DNA of 64,000 nt from Mesostigma viride (GCA_009746045.1 RPFO01000299.1:312001-376000); one strand, 5' to 3'; positions 20,488 to 36,873 are shown, counted from the first letter of the stretch. A program made the numbers and translations. The notes: generated by a model not told the origin, from the letters alone.

Positions 20488-23400
20488 CTAGTTCTGCGGG
20501 CCGAAGCTGAACCCGCCAGGCGGAACCATCGCCTGCTCCTGCGTGCCGAAGTTATACTGCTGCGCCCCCTCGTCCATCGTGGGCGCCAAGAATCCCTCCC
20601 CTTCCCCTTCCTCGTCCTCCAGCCCAAAGTACGTCTCCAGCATCTTGACCGCCTTGTCGTAAATGTCGTGGTTGGCATGGTTCTGCAGGTTCTCGATCTT
20701 CTCCAGCCCCTCGGCCTCATCGATATAGACGCTGTACTGGTTCACGCCCCCCGTCAGGCCCATCTCCTTGTCGGCCTCGCCCACCTTGAGGATGTTTTCC
20801 AGCCCCTCCAGCGCCACCGTCACGATGCGCGCGTCGCTGCCCGTGAGCAGGTCGCACAGCGGCTTCACGCAGCCCTGCGAGACCAGGTACTTAATCTGGT
20901 CGTGCGCGCCGCCGCTGGTCGCGTTCGAGATGGCCCACGCCGCCTCCTTCTTGATGTCAAACTCGGCTGTCGCCAGCAGCTGGATGAGCGGCGGGATGAT
21001 GTTGTTGTCGATCACCGCCTGGAGGGGGCAAGGTTTGCAGAGGGGGTGAGGAGTGGAAAAGAAGTGGGAAGGTCAGCAGATGAAGGAGAGCAGGAATGGG
21101 CGAGGGAAAGAAAGGAAAGGAAGGTGTGGGAGAGCGAGTACAGTGAGCAGCAACGTGTATGCTCACACCGCGAACAGCATGACTTGATCAGTGTGCATTC
21201 CAAAGGGCATAGCCGACAGGTGCACTAGGCTCTGCATGAGCCACCCAAGTTGAAGGGGGGTGGGGGGGCGGATTCCAAAAACATCTTCGTTCCGTCGCGC
21301 AAAACATTACTGCAAAACAAAGGTGCCACATGCAATCCCCGTGTTTTCTCCCTGTCTGCGAAGCATTCATGTGCATTCGCGCACGGCATGGGTTCCCCGC
21401 CCCCCTGCAGTTCTAGCCACCCCGTGCCCTCCTACCCCGCCCTGCCTGTGTCCTGCCTCCCGCACCCACCTGGATCTGCTCCTTGTTGCCCGCGGTGATG
21501 TTGGACACAGTCCAGCAGGCCTCCTTCTTGATGCTCTTCTTGTGGTTCATCGTCAGCAGGTTGTGCAGCGCGGGCAGCGCGTTGCAGTTGATCACCATCT
21601 GACGTCACGCACAACCGGGGAATGCACGCCAAGCCGCCACACAGTACCATGCGCAAGACAGCACGCACATGGGATGACACAAGACACATACGGCGCAGTC
21701 AGCATAGAGGCAGATCACATCCAGGCGAAGGGTTCTACTAAAGAGAGCACAGAGGAGCGAGCGGGTGTCCACCAGAGGAAGCAGGAAGACCAATGGATTG
21801 AAAGAATGGAAGGACAGAGCAGTTGCAAACACGTGTTGCCTGGCCATGCTCCAGTGACCCGGCAATGCTACTATTAAGCCTCCTAGCAGCGTGCCTACTG
21901 TCCAATCCCACTCCCTACCCTTCTGCCTGCCCCATCAACAACCCCCCCCACTAGAAGCCACACTTTGTCAAGGGGTTGGGGGAGTCTAATTCCACCCCAG
22001 GGTGCAGCGGGACCTTGCGCTTGAGGTTGCAAGCCGTTGTTGCCATACCTGCGTCTGGTTGTCGTCGCCGGTGACAATGTTGCCCACTGTCCGCAACGCG
22101 GGGATGAGCACTGAGGGAGAGTGGTGGCTGCAGACCGGGTGGGTGGGAGGGGTTAGGAGAGGCGCAAGGGGGGGGACGAATGACAAGGGACGCGAAACCG
22201 ATGCAAACGGTGAGGGCACAAAACAGATGGAAAGATGGCGAAAGAGGGGGGCAGGTGGGAAATGATAACCGAGGCGGGGAAAGGCATGGGTACGAAACTT
22301 GTCGCAAACATAACAAAGGTCTTCTGCGCAGCTGCAGCGATCGCAGCACTTCAGGGGGTGCCATGGGAAGACAAGTGGATCAAAACACACACCCTGCTGG
22401 GAGGGTGCCAATAGGAACACATGAGGACATGGGGATAGAGAGAACGAGAATGTGCCTACTTGTAGCTGCGCGGGCGGCCATTGATATGGCTGGGACAATG
22501 ACCGCGAATTCGATCAGCACTTGCACACACAGAGAAGGCATATCAGTCCTTGTGCCACCATCCGGCCCCAACGGAGGTACTCCCCTCCCCTTACCTGAGA
22601 AGGTCCACCAGCCGCTTGCACACGTCGGCCTCGATGACGGCCTGGATCTTGTCGTTGGTGCCATCCGACAGGTAGGACAGCGCCCAGCAGGCATCGGTGA
22701 GTACCTCCTCATCGTTGGACTCGATCAGGTACTTGAGCGCCGGCAGTGCCGGCTTGGACTGTGGGGGGGGGGAGAGGGGAGAGGAAAGATGGGGAGGGGG
22801 GGACAGGGCAAGGGGGAGAAAGGAGAAGAAAAGAGCAAGGGGGGAGAAAGGGGGGGAGGGTAAAAAAGGAGAGTAAGGGGCAGTCGATTGGACAGCTGTT
22901 GTTGGATGTGGGGACGGTTGGGGGTGCCGGGACGGGGGTGAACATAAGGGGCTCAGGGGAAGGGGGTCAGAAGAGGGTGGGCAAAGCCCACCACTGCGAG
23001 CTAACAATGCTACCAGGATGAGCCACCAAAACAATCAGACGCGAAAAACAAGGGCACAAAGGGCCGCCAAGGCAAGGCTACCAGGACAGGCCGAAACAGG
23101 CGCGAGGGGACCCGGTCTCACCAGCTCGAAGTTTGGCTGCGGCTTGCCGCGACAGAAGTTGGAGAGCGTCCAGGTGGCGTTGCGCAGCATGGAGATCTTT
23201 GAGTTCTCGTTCAGCTGCGCCAGCAGGGGCATCATCGCGTTGTGCGAAAGCACCAGGTCACGGCACTTGGGCGAGTCACCTGCAATGTTGCCCAGAGCCC
23301 ACACCGCCTGCATGGAGCGGGGCGACGGGGGGGAAGGGGGGAAGCAAGCAGGGCAATGGTGGAGGGTAAGTTGGTGTCGGGAGGGCTGGCCATGCAATGC

Positions 23401-26400
23401 GCGTGCAAAGTAAGATATATGACTACACTACAGTTACATGCATTACCACGGAAACACGTGGCCAGCGCAATTTAACATTCACGTGCAATTTACTATTTCA
23501 TCTTCTCCCTCTGGGCTCAAGGAAAGCCAACCGGTATGTAGCCAGCAGGTCTCAGAAAGGAAACACCGAAGGGCGAGGTGCGCAGGACAGACGGCCCAGG
23601 CTGGGAGTGGGCCAATGCCCGCTGAGGACAACAAAAGGTTGTGGGGCTATGCTTGCATTTCCCAGCCCCCCGCTGCAAGCCTCTGGCTTCTGGCTGATTC
23701 CGTGCGCAGCCCATCCACACATAGCACTTCCTTCGTCTTGAAAAGGATAAGAGTTTCTCAGCCTCGATGCGCGCAAGGGAACCAATGTCCCATATGCTGC
23801 CCCATGCTGTCGCAGACACTCTTTCCCCTTTCTGTGTCTGTGGGTGGCCGCAAGGCGCAAGCACTCCGTGTCCACCGCTATCTCAGCGCACGGACCAAAA
23901 GTACTTGTGACATCACACAGACTTCTAGAAGAAATGCCGCGGTTGGCATGGACATACGTGCACATGCTGGCGCATTCTTACCCACCCACCCACCCACCCA
24001 CCCACCCACCCACCCACCCACCCACCCACCCACCCACCCACCCACCCACCCACCCACCCACCCACCCACCCACCCACCCACCCACCCACCCACCCACCCA
24101 CCCACCCACCCACCCACCCACCCACCCACCCACCCACCCACCCACCCACCCACTGACTGTACCGGGCATAGACCAAGCTGGCGTGTCCCCACGGGTGCAA
24201 CCTAGAGCCCGAGGGGCAACTGAAAACCTTGCCTTATCACAATCCTACGGCTACAAGCGCCACTGAAGAGCCACATTCACCACCACCAGGCCACGCTTGT
24301 CACCACTGACAGCCACCCCCGTGGCGGACAACACCAGTGCAGTGCTGAGCTCCTGCACGCACGTGTCACATCCCAAAGGATCCCAAAAGGATGGCACACC
24401 CCGCAGGTCGTTGTCACGGCACTGGGCCGTGTCCATGGCGGGGGAGTACAGTGAGCTACCTGATCTACATACCACAACAAGGACCATGGTGCTGTACGAG
24501 GAACATGCTTTGCGTCGCTATCGACGCGCGTGCACCGCAAGGGTTGCGCGGAAGGACTTGCTAGTGGTTGACAGGGCAACCATCGCCCAGGAGGTCATAT
24601 GCGAATCTCAAACCATCGTCCAGGTGGTTACATTCCAATCTGAAGGGATGCCTGCTTTTAGTGGGCTCCTGTTTGTGCCGTGCGAGCTATTGGACGCAGT
24701 CTGAGCTTTGGTGGGCTACTGCTGCCGCCCCTCCCCATCAAGCTGGTTGACAGGCAAATGCACATGTTAGGGTAAGACGTTGTTAGGGCAATAAACATGT
24801 CAGGATAAGGCCACCTTGGGTTGGCGGCCACCTGCACTCTGACATCATGTCCCACCCACCTCTCTCACATCATCGCACCCACTTGCTCTCTCACATCATC
24901 AAACTCACCCGCTCGCTCGAATGATTGCACCCACCTGCTCTCACGCATCATCACACCCACCTGCTCTCTCGCATCTTCACACCCACCAGCTCTCTCACAT
25001 CATCGCACCCACCTGCTCTCTCGCATCATCGCACTCACCTGCTCTCTCGCATCATCGCACCCACCTGCTCTCTCGCATCATCGCACCCACCTGCTCTCTC
25101 GCATCATCACACCCACCTGCTCTCTCGCATCATCGCACCCACCTGCTCTCTCACATCTTCACACCCACCAGCTCTCTCGCATCATCGCACCCACCTGCTC
25201 TCTCGCATCATCGCACCCACCTGCTCTCTCGCATCATCAAACTCACCCGCTCTCTCGCATCATCGCACCCACCTGCTCCCGCACGTCGTCGGAGGGCGAC
25301 ATGAGCAGCTGCACGAAGATGGGTACCGCGCCGTGCTCGATCACCACGTTCGTGTGCTCGCTCGTGCCGGACGCAATGTTGGTCAGCGCCCATGCCGCCT
25401 CAAACTGATGGGGGGGGATGGGGTGAAGTGGGGTGAAGGAAGGCGAGAGGGGTGAAGAACGGGCGGTGAGGGAAGGGGCCAGGGGTGGGGGTGGGGTGGG
25501 CGTGCGAAGGGACCAGGGCCCACGTGGGGGGAACTCGTGAGCGCATTTGGCGGCATTATGGGAGATGTTGGAGAAAAGGGGCAGCAGCAGAAGGGAAAGC
25601 ACCCAGGCATGACACAAATAGGTGACGAAAGAAGCATGTGGGCATTGCGCGCGGGGGGGGGGGGGGTCCACGCATCCAGGAACACAAAAGGGCAGATTTG
25701 GAACCACTGGAATGCACCTACTTTGAAAGAAGGAAAGAAGGGCAAGACGGGCAAGACGGGCAAGAAGGGCAAGAAGGGCAAGCAGGTCCTTAAATAGCTA
25801 TTCCTGGCTATAAGTGCCACTTGAAGGGAAAGGGAGGGGGAGAGGGGATGGAGAGGGAAAGACTGCGGAGACACTTCAAAGGCCTTGAGGACTTGCAGAG
25901 ACATGAAAAACACGGACATACCTGCAAGGGCGGGAAATCACTCCGTTGCAGGAACTGCACAAAACGAGGGACAACGCCTGCTTTTATGACCTCGTCGATG
26001 GGAGGGCTCCTCTCTGGAACGCATGCAACAACAGACAGAGGAAAACAAAGAAACAAAGACAAGTGGCTGTTAGAAAGGAGATAGTGCAGTAGAAAATATT
26101 AAGCCGAGTGCCAGTTACGTCGCCACCAGAACCTTGAAGGATGCTGTCAAACTTCTGCTCAGGTTGCCGTGCATGGCAGCGACACACTGCCCCCCGGACC
26201 ACAATACTTACCGATAGAAAGGAGCTTTCGAAACTGAGTTGTTGCCTCCAACTGCATCGTGGGTTCCTCCGACCAAACACCTTGTACCATCATCGGTAAG
26301 CTCTCCAGCTGGGACCACAAGCAGAAAGAAGATGAACAGGACGAGCCGCGTGAGCAGCGTCAGAAATCGCGTTGTCGGCAGGCACACGGCATCGAATCAT

Positions 26401-26691
26401 ATGATGAACGACACACCAGCGCTCAAGCCCATACAGAAGCGAAAGGATGTAATCTGGAAACGCTAATCGGCTTGCCTTTTGAGCAACCGAGGAATGGGAG
26501 GGAACCTTTGGTGGTTCAGGAACAGCGACGGCCATCCCCTCTCTCCTCTTCTTCTGAAGGTTTTCCTCACGCTTGCTCTTCCTAATCTCCACCATACTGT
26601 CCTCCCGCTTCCGGCGAGCATCATCGGCATCGAGGGCTTTCTTAAAAGTCTTTTTGCGCTGCTCGGATCTTGAACTTGGTCGGAGCGACAT
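20488..26691 (-). CDS. IMPA: Importin subunit alpha, nine exons, complete
   Basis: This is the adaptor that binds classical nuclear localisation signals and, through importin-beta, carries cargo through the nuclear pore. Exons on the - strand are 26691-26476, 26308-26212, 26013-25922, 25404-25273, 23307-23122, 22758-22595, 22127-22049, 21598-21470 and 21018-20488; phases match at every junction and give 541 residues, the usual family length. Residues 1-55 form the arginine/lysine-rich importin-beta-binding domain (starting [20 protein letters not shown]). Armadillo repeats follow, with the conserved signal-binding ladder of Trp and Asn ([101 protein letters not shown]). The end is acidic (EDEEGEGEG). 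The first intron appears to use a GC donor (CAAAAG/GCAAGC). Introns 3 and 4 are long, and intron 4 holds two satellites. Confidence 0.95.
23981..24152. repeat. (CCCA)n microsatellite in importin-alpha intron 4
   Basis: About 43 perfect CCCA units, C on the + strand. It lies inside the 1.97-kb intron between the exons ending at 25273 and starting at 23307. On the transcribed (-) sense strand the intron RNA carries (UGGG)n, which could form RNA G-quadruplexes. Confidence 0.97.
24843..25272 (-). repeat. 26-bp minisatellite of splice-donor-like units in importin-alpha intron 4
   Basis: About sixteen 26-bp units run up to the exon border. Read on the - strand each unit contains GAGAGAGCAGGTGGGTGCGA, close to the true exon 4 end and donor CGGGAGCAG/GTGGGTGCGA at 25273. 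Some units have ACAGG or single-base variants. The array therefore repeats the exon-intron junction itself. Confidence 0.92.
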
Positions 26692-26963
26692 CTTTGAGGA
26701 ATGTCCCTGTAGCGTGCAAGAAGGGACAAAATTTTTTGGATGTCACCTCGAAGGAAAAACTGACACAAAATATATGGTTTATGAAACCGTAAAGCGAAAT
26801 CTTTCCTACCTGTGCTAGCCGCAGCTATGGCGTTCCCCGTTCTCCTTGACACAGCACACTGCACCGTCGCTTAACGTAAGCCCGGGAAGCGCCCGAGAAT
26901 GCCTCTTTGAAGCGCGGAATTTTGCCTCTGCTTGGAACGCACGCCGTGCGCCGCGCCCGGTCA
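26692..26963 (-). promoter_or_regulatory. Upstream region of importin-alpha
   Basis: About 270 bp separate the importin start codon from the giant GTT tract, so the core promoter and 5' UTR should lie here unless an upstream untranslated exon exists. I see no clear TATA box. The assignment is positional only. Confidence 0.35.
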
Positions 26964-30600
<3,637 letters not shown>

Positions 30601-32267
30601 AGGGTTGTTGTTAACTAGGGTTGTTAGGGTTGTATCGAATACCATTTTTGGGACATATCACCTATCACACTACGGCACACATTGACAGTTGGTAACTAGG
30701 TGGTCGCGGATACATGGGTTTTTCTCCTTGATACATGGTACCTCTTCCGTCTTCACCTAACGATATTCGTATTAGTTAATTTAAAAAATCCTTTTCCTGG
30801 GGAAAAAAAAAACATTTTTGGGTCGATACGTGGTTGACTTCTCCACCTAATGATATTCCTATTGGTTAATAAAAATACCCATTTACCCGGAAACTGAATA
30901 CCATAATTTTTGCGCTTTCAGTTATCTACCTACTGTACGTATGCGGAATGCGGCTATGCGACGATACTGGTTGTTGGCCTAGGAACAACACAGGGTGTCG
31001 GTGTTACCCAGGGCCCGCCCAATAACGATGACTACAAAGCCAGCCCGCTGCAGCTTTTTCATGATCACTGGGCCGTAACCAGGTATTCACCTTTATGCCC
31101 CACTCAAAGCGACACGACTTACTGAGCGTGGCAGGTCATCCACTGGCTTCCCTGGTCACATAACGCGCCCTATTAGCCCGGCTTAGTTCACCTGTCACCT
31201 TCACACCAGTGTGTGACCATGCACCTTCATTTAAGATTCGCTGATACTCATTAATTTCGCATCTGTCTGTGGTTTCGCTTACAGCACTGTAGATACCTGC
31301 AGATTAATTTCCCATTTCACCTCTCTGGTCCATCATAATTGGATAATAAATATACCCATTTCCCCGAAAAAAAATACCATTTTGGACTTCCGTATCGAAT
31401 CATATTCGGATTCAATGTGTATGCCGTATCGAATTCGAATATATTCGGTCTCTGCAAGGGTTCTCCGTATTCGAATCCGAATATCAAGGAGACAACCAGC
31501 GCAGGCCAGAAATCGGGAGAATCCGGACCATGGCAGCTCGAGCCTGCCGTTATCTTCAGTTGTCCGCGTGTTCGAGTCCTTCAGGATGATGAAGATGAAT
31601 GGTGATGGAAATGTGTATCCTTGTGCATTGAAATTATGGCTGGCTTACGTGTAGAGCGACTAGATGACCTAGACGGTGGCCCACGATGACCTAGACGGGG
31701 CCGGACTGAAACAGCATGCTTGATCAGGGCGTGTCAGTGTGTTTCGAGCCTAACTGGCCGGGAGTGTCTAGTGGTGAGCACCATTGCTGCGATCGCTCTC
31801 CCACCGCCATTTACGAGGAAATACCCGCAAATGGAAAACCACTGAAAAGGTCTAGCTAGTCAGTCATCACGTTAGCCATGCCATGATTCCAAACGTCCGC
31901 AAGAACGGAACTGCACACGCCGGTGCACAGGCAAAAACACACACACACGCCGGAGGACAGCAACGTTCCGAATATCAAGGAGACACAATATATTCGAAAC
32001 GTTGACGCCTGGCCGGATCGAATACCCAATAAAGACGGTAAAATCCGAATACCGCATCTAAAATGTCTAGTACAAGTACATTCTAGTAGCCGTAGTATAA
32101 TATTAGTCCATACTCAGCGCGCCGCGCCAGGCCGGGCGGCAGGTAATGTCGCGCCACGCCGGCAGCGGGCAGCCAACTCCAAATGGTCCAGTGTGCCATG
32201 GCAACTTCCAAGAATTGCCAATTAGGGTAGTGCCATCGATGCACCATCCGGCCAGGCGGTACGAGCC
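30601..32267. other. AT-rich spacer with a dispersed repeat; no gene
   Basis: No coding region is supported. A block with AATAAATATACCCATTTCCC at about 31345-31365 is found inverted at about 47925-47975. The motif GGTACCTCTT with CACCTAACGATAT at 30740-30770 is inverted at about 47840-47870. Short inverted CGAATATATTCG words cluster at 31400-31490. The stretch is therefore one copy of a dispersed element related to the one beside the (GTT) islands at 47.5-48.2 kb. Confidence 0.6.
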
Positions 32268-32272
32268 CCCAG

Positions 32273-32655
32273 AGTTAGTCTAAGTCTCCCGCCTGTAGCC
32301 TAAGTGGACACGTGCCAGCACCGCCGGCGCCCAATTGGGTACTGGGACGGTGCTGGACTAGAACAGTCGTGGCATGGACACGTGGCTGTACTCATGCAGT
32401 ATGTGATGAGCCGGTACCTCAGTACCGGGACTGTAGTTGTCATGTTAGGACTGACTAGATCAGGTTGTAACTGATAGGTTAGTCCGTCCAGGATCAGTAA
32501 GTTAGTTTAACTTACGCAAAGTCTGGCCAGCCATCGTTGACGGCTGGCCAGCAGTATATGTGCCACATTATCCTAATGCCAAGGTGTCTCGTCGTTCAAG
32601 CACACACACGCCATTTGGCAGTGCCCAAGCATTCCAAGCTTTGTGTTGCATAACT
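32273..32655 (+). repeat. Left LTR
   Basis: This 383-bp direct repeat differs from the right LTR by one substitution and one 4-bp gap. It contains a perfect 9-bp hairpin (TGGCCAGCC at 32524-32532, GGCTGGCCA at 32542-32550) followed at once by GCAGTATATG, a possible TATA element, so transcription could start shortly after. Confidence 0.97.
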
Positions 32656-32760
32656 TGCATTAAAAAACTCCAAAAACATACACACAACAGAACGACGAGC
32701 GTTCATTTCGCGAACAAAAACAACCCATTCCATTTTTCTACCTCCAGTTTTTTTTGAAAA

Positions 32761-35634
32761 ATGTCTAACCCAAATGCGAACAAGGGTAAGGCTCCAATGC
32801 GACCAAGGAGCCGGTCCAGCACTCCGACGTCTTCATCGTCGGGAACGTCCGACTCGGAGCTTGCCGCCCAGGCAGAGATTGAGCGGGCGGCGAGGAGCTT
32901 CAATCAGTCTATGGAGGCTGACCCGACGTCGTCGGACACGTCTTCATCGGGCCACTTGTCCGATGGTTCGTACAGCAGCGTGGTGCTGCGAGTGCCCCTG
33001 TATCCGCAGGGGAGGGGATCCACGCCTGTGGTCAACAGGCCGAGGGGTCCTCCTTACGCCCCGACAGCTGCAGCGGCGGGGGTTGGACCTTCGGCACCTC
33101 CTGCAGAGGAGGAGTCCATGGAGCTGTATGGGCTCCAGCCTGGTTCCTCAGCCGAGGAGCAGGACGACGCACGCTCGCGGCAGGTGGCCGCGGATGAAGG
33201 CCTCGCTAGGGCGATGGCTGAGCGCGAGGAGCGGGAGCTTCGGCGCGCGGACACGCACGCACGTGCTCGCGCCCAGCAGAGGGCGGATGCTGAGAACGTG
33301 CGCCGGGCGTTGTTTCACAGCAGTGAGCTGGCTTCTGGCGAGGAGCAGTTTGAGGTGATGCGTCGGGGGGACCTTGCATGTTTTAAAAGCTTGCGTCGGT
33401 CTCGTGAGCCGAAGGTACACCTAGGTGTGCATCAGGAGTCGGAGTTCTCTTTGACAGGTCCGTCGGGGGCATCTGCTGAGGACGAGATCCTCATGACCCC
33501 GGCAATGACGGCGCGGGAGCGTGAGCGCAGAAGCGCATGGCGACGTTCACGCCGACAAGCAGCGTCGGCAGGCGCGGAGGGCCGCGGCAGAGGCCAAGAA
33601 GGAGCGCGAGCATGCGGAGCGGGTGAGGCAAATCGCGCTGACGGAGCGCATCAAGCTCAAAATGTCGATCACCCAGGTGCGCCGGGACCGGATGGTCCGC
33701 GAACTCAGGGTGTGGAAAAAGGCGCAGGCGATGAAGCTGCAGCATATGGCTGAGATGGAGGCGCCTGGCAGGCCGGAGGCGCAGGAACGTTACAGACGCT
33801 CGCTGGCACGGTGGGAAGCCAATGTGGGAAGGATGGAGCAGCGCATCCTGAAGCAGCGACGACGCATGCTCAAGCATGCACGTAAGACAGCGGTGAGGGG
33901 ACCGCTTGGTGAAGCGGTGAGAGTCGAGTTTGGCCTTGGGCCGGATGAGGATGTTTCTGCAAGCCAAATGTTTTATTATTTGTCGCAGCCTAAGAAGACC
34001 ATCACCAACCGTGATGGCACTGCCGCACGCACGCGTGTTTACAGGCAGCCTGGTGAAGCCGGACCGTCTAACCTGTCCAACAGGGAGGACCTCATTGATC
34101 AGCTTCAGCTGGCGCAAGCCATGCTGGAAGCAGATACCCCGCTGTCTCCAGGCGAGCAGGCGACGTTGGCCGACACGGTGGCCAGGCTAGTGGCATCGCT
34201 GAAGCCGGCCAAGCGAAGGGCGCAGGCAGAGGCATGCGCACCCCAGCCAAAGCGGAGGAGGGACGAGGGGGCGGATGACGGGGAGAGGGGGGAACCAGGG
34301 CGGGGCAGGACACGGCACGCAGGAGTCTGCACCAACACGGCACGAGGGCGGGGAGCGGCAGCAGCAGCAGCAGCGACAGCAACAGCAGCAGCAGCAGCAA
34401 CCGCCAACTGCAGGAACGACAACAACCTCCAACATGGCCTTGACTAGGCCCAGGTTTGATCCAAAAAAGAAAGAGGACAAGCTAGTGTTTCCGGGTTTGC
34501 CAGAGGGCCATACCCAGGACGAAGCTAGGGAGTGGTTGTTTAAGTTGTCACATGCATATGCTAGCGACAATGTCCGTGATTGGTTTGCCTCTCTACGTGC
34601 GTCCACACCCATCCATCAATCTGCCAAGCCTATCCAGCAGTTGGTACAATTGTACCAAAAGCGTGCCAGCAGCGGGGTAGACGTGGCAGAAAATGTGTTG
34701 TGGGCGCAGTTCATGGTTGATCTTAGGGCACTTGTTACCACGGGGGAGCACTTAGAAGTGCTTAAGGGCTTCCAGTGGATAGAGGCCTATAAGGTCAATA
34801 AGCGTGACTATGTGAGTGACAACAAAAAATATGTCATGTACATAGAGGGAGATGAGGAGCTGAAGAAGCTCAATGCCAAGTACCTAGTACACCTATGGCT
34901 ACAAAAGGCAGAACTGGACCCCACCACCCTGTCAGTAATCCTGGCAGGTCTGAAGGATAAGTGGGAGGACTTCAGGAAGGCAATGGCCTATGTGCAGCAA
35001 TGCCTAGAGCCGTTTGCTGCTGCAGCCAAGGAGGGAAAGGTGAAGCAGGTAAAGGGGGAGGAAGCCTCAGGTACGGGGCTCTCCAAGAAGCAGATGCAGT
35101 CGCTGGTAGCCCAGGTAAAGGCGGTAATGGGGGGGATAAAAACAAAAACAACAAAAGTGGGGGAGGTGGAAACAAGGGGGGGGAAAGAACAATAACAATA
35201 AAAACAGAAAACAAAGTGGGGGAGCTAGCAAGCCAGGGGGTGCTAAGCCAGCAGGGGGGGACAAGAGGTTGCCTCATGACCCCACCAAGCATTGCACTAG
35301 GTGCCTTTGTAAGGGGCACCTAAAAGATGACTGCTGGAAAGGCAAACCCGACTATGGTTCTGACGTTGATGTTTGTCCTGGATGCTGGAAAACACGTCAC
35401 CCCATTGCAGCAGGAGCGCGCTGCACGGCACCCAGGCACAACAAGACCACGCCAGGGCGCTACAACCGCGCGGGGGCGGCAGACCAGGGTGACACCTGTA
35501 AGCTACCCTCACCATTTTTCACAAATGGTTTCCTGTTACCTTCTGTCTGCCAAGTGTTGCCTGAGTGTGATGATGTGGATTGGGAAGTGGCATATGACAT
35601 GACACTGTCACACATGATGCGTGACCCACCATAG
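32761..35634 (+). pseudogene. Gag region with zinc knuckle, in several frames
   Basis: Translation would start at ATG 32761 (MSNPNANKGK). The first part (32761-33540) is serine-rich then strongly charged. After a shift near 33530 a second frame (to about 34270) has long basic helices rich in Arg, Lys and Glu. A third frame (34275-35150) has a Gln run and the Gag core with WLFKLSHAYASDNVRDWFAS, as in UBN2-type copia Gag. After G-tract shifts near 35130 and 35178 the frame 35269-35634 contains the zinc knuckle C-x2-C-x4-H-x4-C (CTRCLCKGHLKDDC). About 500 residues before the Gag core is unusually long for copia. Whether the shifts are mutations, assembly errors in G runs or programmed events is open. 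Confidence 0.8.
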
Positions 35635-36860
35635 CTTCCCTTAGTGCAGCAGCAGAAAAGGTAATCACGTATGGTGCTCTAGCAGAGCAACTGCACAAGG
35701 TTATGGGCCATGAGGCTGTGGCTGAAAGGCTAGCCAATAAAATACAAGGCCATGATCTGGAACAGATGTGCAGGCACGTACGTAAGCACTGTGAGCAATG
35801 TCAGCTATATGCTCCTAAGCCCAGAAAATGGCATGTGGCCACACCACCACTGGCTAGAGGCAAACTGGTTGGGGATGTTATACACGTGGTGAAGGACACG
35901 GTATACTACCTAGTCATAAAGGATGCCTGGTCAAGGTTTGTGGTAGTGGAGCCCCTGCCTGGGATGGATAAAGAGCAGCTGCACAGAGCTTTACAGATAG
36001 CCTTGGCACGTTTTCACCCCATTGAAAAAGTAATGCTGGATCAGCAGTTTCTCTGCATCCAGGACAGGAATGACCTGCCCAAGATAGAAGTGTCTGGGGC
36101 TCAAGATCATGAACGTCAGGGGTTGGTAGAACGTACCATGAGAGCCATCAGGGATGTGATAAGAAAAATGCCATCCAGGTTGGCTGACTCTGGTAGCTAT
36201 GCTGACAGGGCATCTTGGGCAGCAGGGGTGACTACCCAGCTAAACGCCAAACCAATAATGTCCTCACCTTTTGGGGAAATCACCCCAACTGGCCTTCAGT
36301 CAGGCAGCTATGCTTCAGAGGTACACACTCACTACAACACACAAAGGCAGCACTTAGCCAAGTTGCTGGCAAAGAAAGACAAAAACAATGCCAGGCCTGT
36401 GTTTGAAGTGGGGGACCATGTGTTTTTTTCAGAGAGGGTGACAGAGGAAGAGCACACTCTGCCAGATGGCACGGTCCAGCTGTAGTCACCAAAATTCATG
36501 AAGAAGGGACTGCAGTCACTATACAACATGACAGAGAGCGTGTGGTCAGCAAGCATAGACTCAAGCTTTATTACCCACCACTGGCAGACGTGTCAGGGGT
36601 AGAATTCTTGGACATGGATTCAGAGCAGGAGTCTGGTGGATTGATCTCACCCAATGAATTGGCTAAGGACGTCATTGATGCAAGCACTAGCACCACAGTA
36701 GAAGCTCCTGTGTTCCTCAGTAGTGCAGCCCCACTACAACCCAATAGTCCACCTGGGCAGGAGGACGGTGCACAGGGTGAGCAGCAGGTAGCACCTCCCT
36801 CACACCTGGAGGAGTCACAAAAAGAGCAGATCCTGTCGTTCCCAGGAAGTCATTTGCTGA
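35625..36860 (+). pseudogene. Retrotransposon integrase domain, upstream of the protease
   Basis: The frame open from 35625 to 36485 starts with a zinc-binding H-x3-H and C-x2-C pair (LHKVMGHEA, then CRHVRKHCEQC). The catalytic core follows: an Asp in VGDVIHVV, another in VMLDQQF and a Glu in GLVERTMRAIRD. This is the DDE integrase pattern, although the second Asp and the Glu are only about 30 residues apart. A shift at 36485 moves to a frame holding the C-terminal domain (VVTKIHEEGTAVTIQHDRER, VSKHRLKLYYPP). The frame overlaps the zinc-knuckle frame by 10 nt in the -1 register. Downstream comes a linker rich in Ser, Pro and Gln, then the protease. Confidence 0.8.
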
Positions 36861-36873
36861 GATTCTTAAGGCC

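Noticed and set aside
20173-21228. 351-residue + strand frame
   Set aside because: It lies antisense to the last importin-alpha exon, whose - strand frame is clearly conserved.
35615-35640. Programmed -1 frameshift site between gag and pol
   Set aside because: The frames overlap in the -1 register, but no slippery heptamer is present and other frames in the element are also broken.
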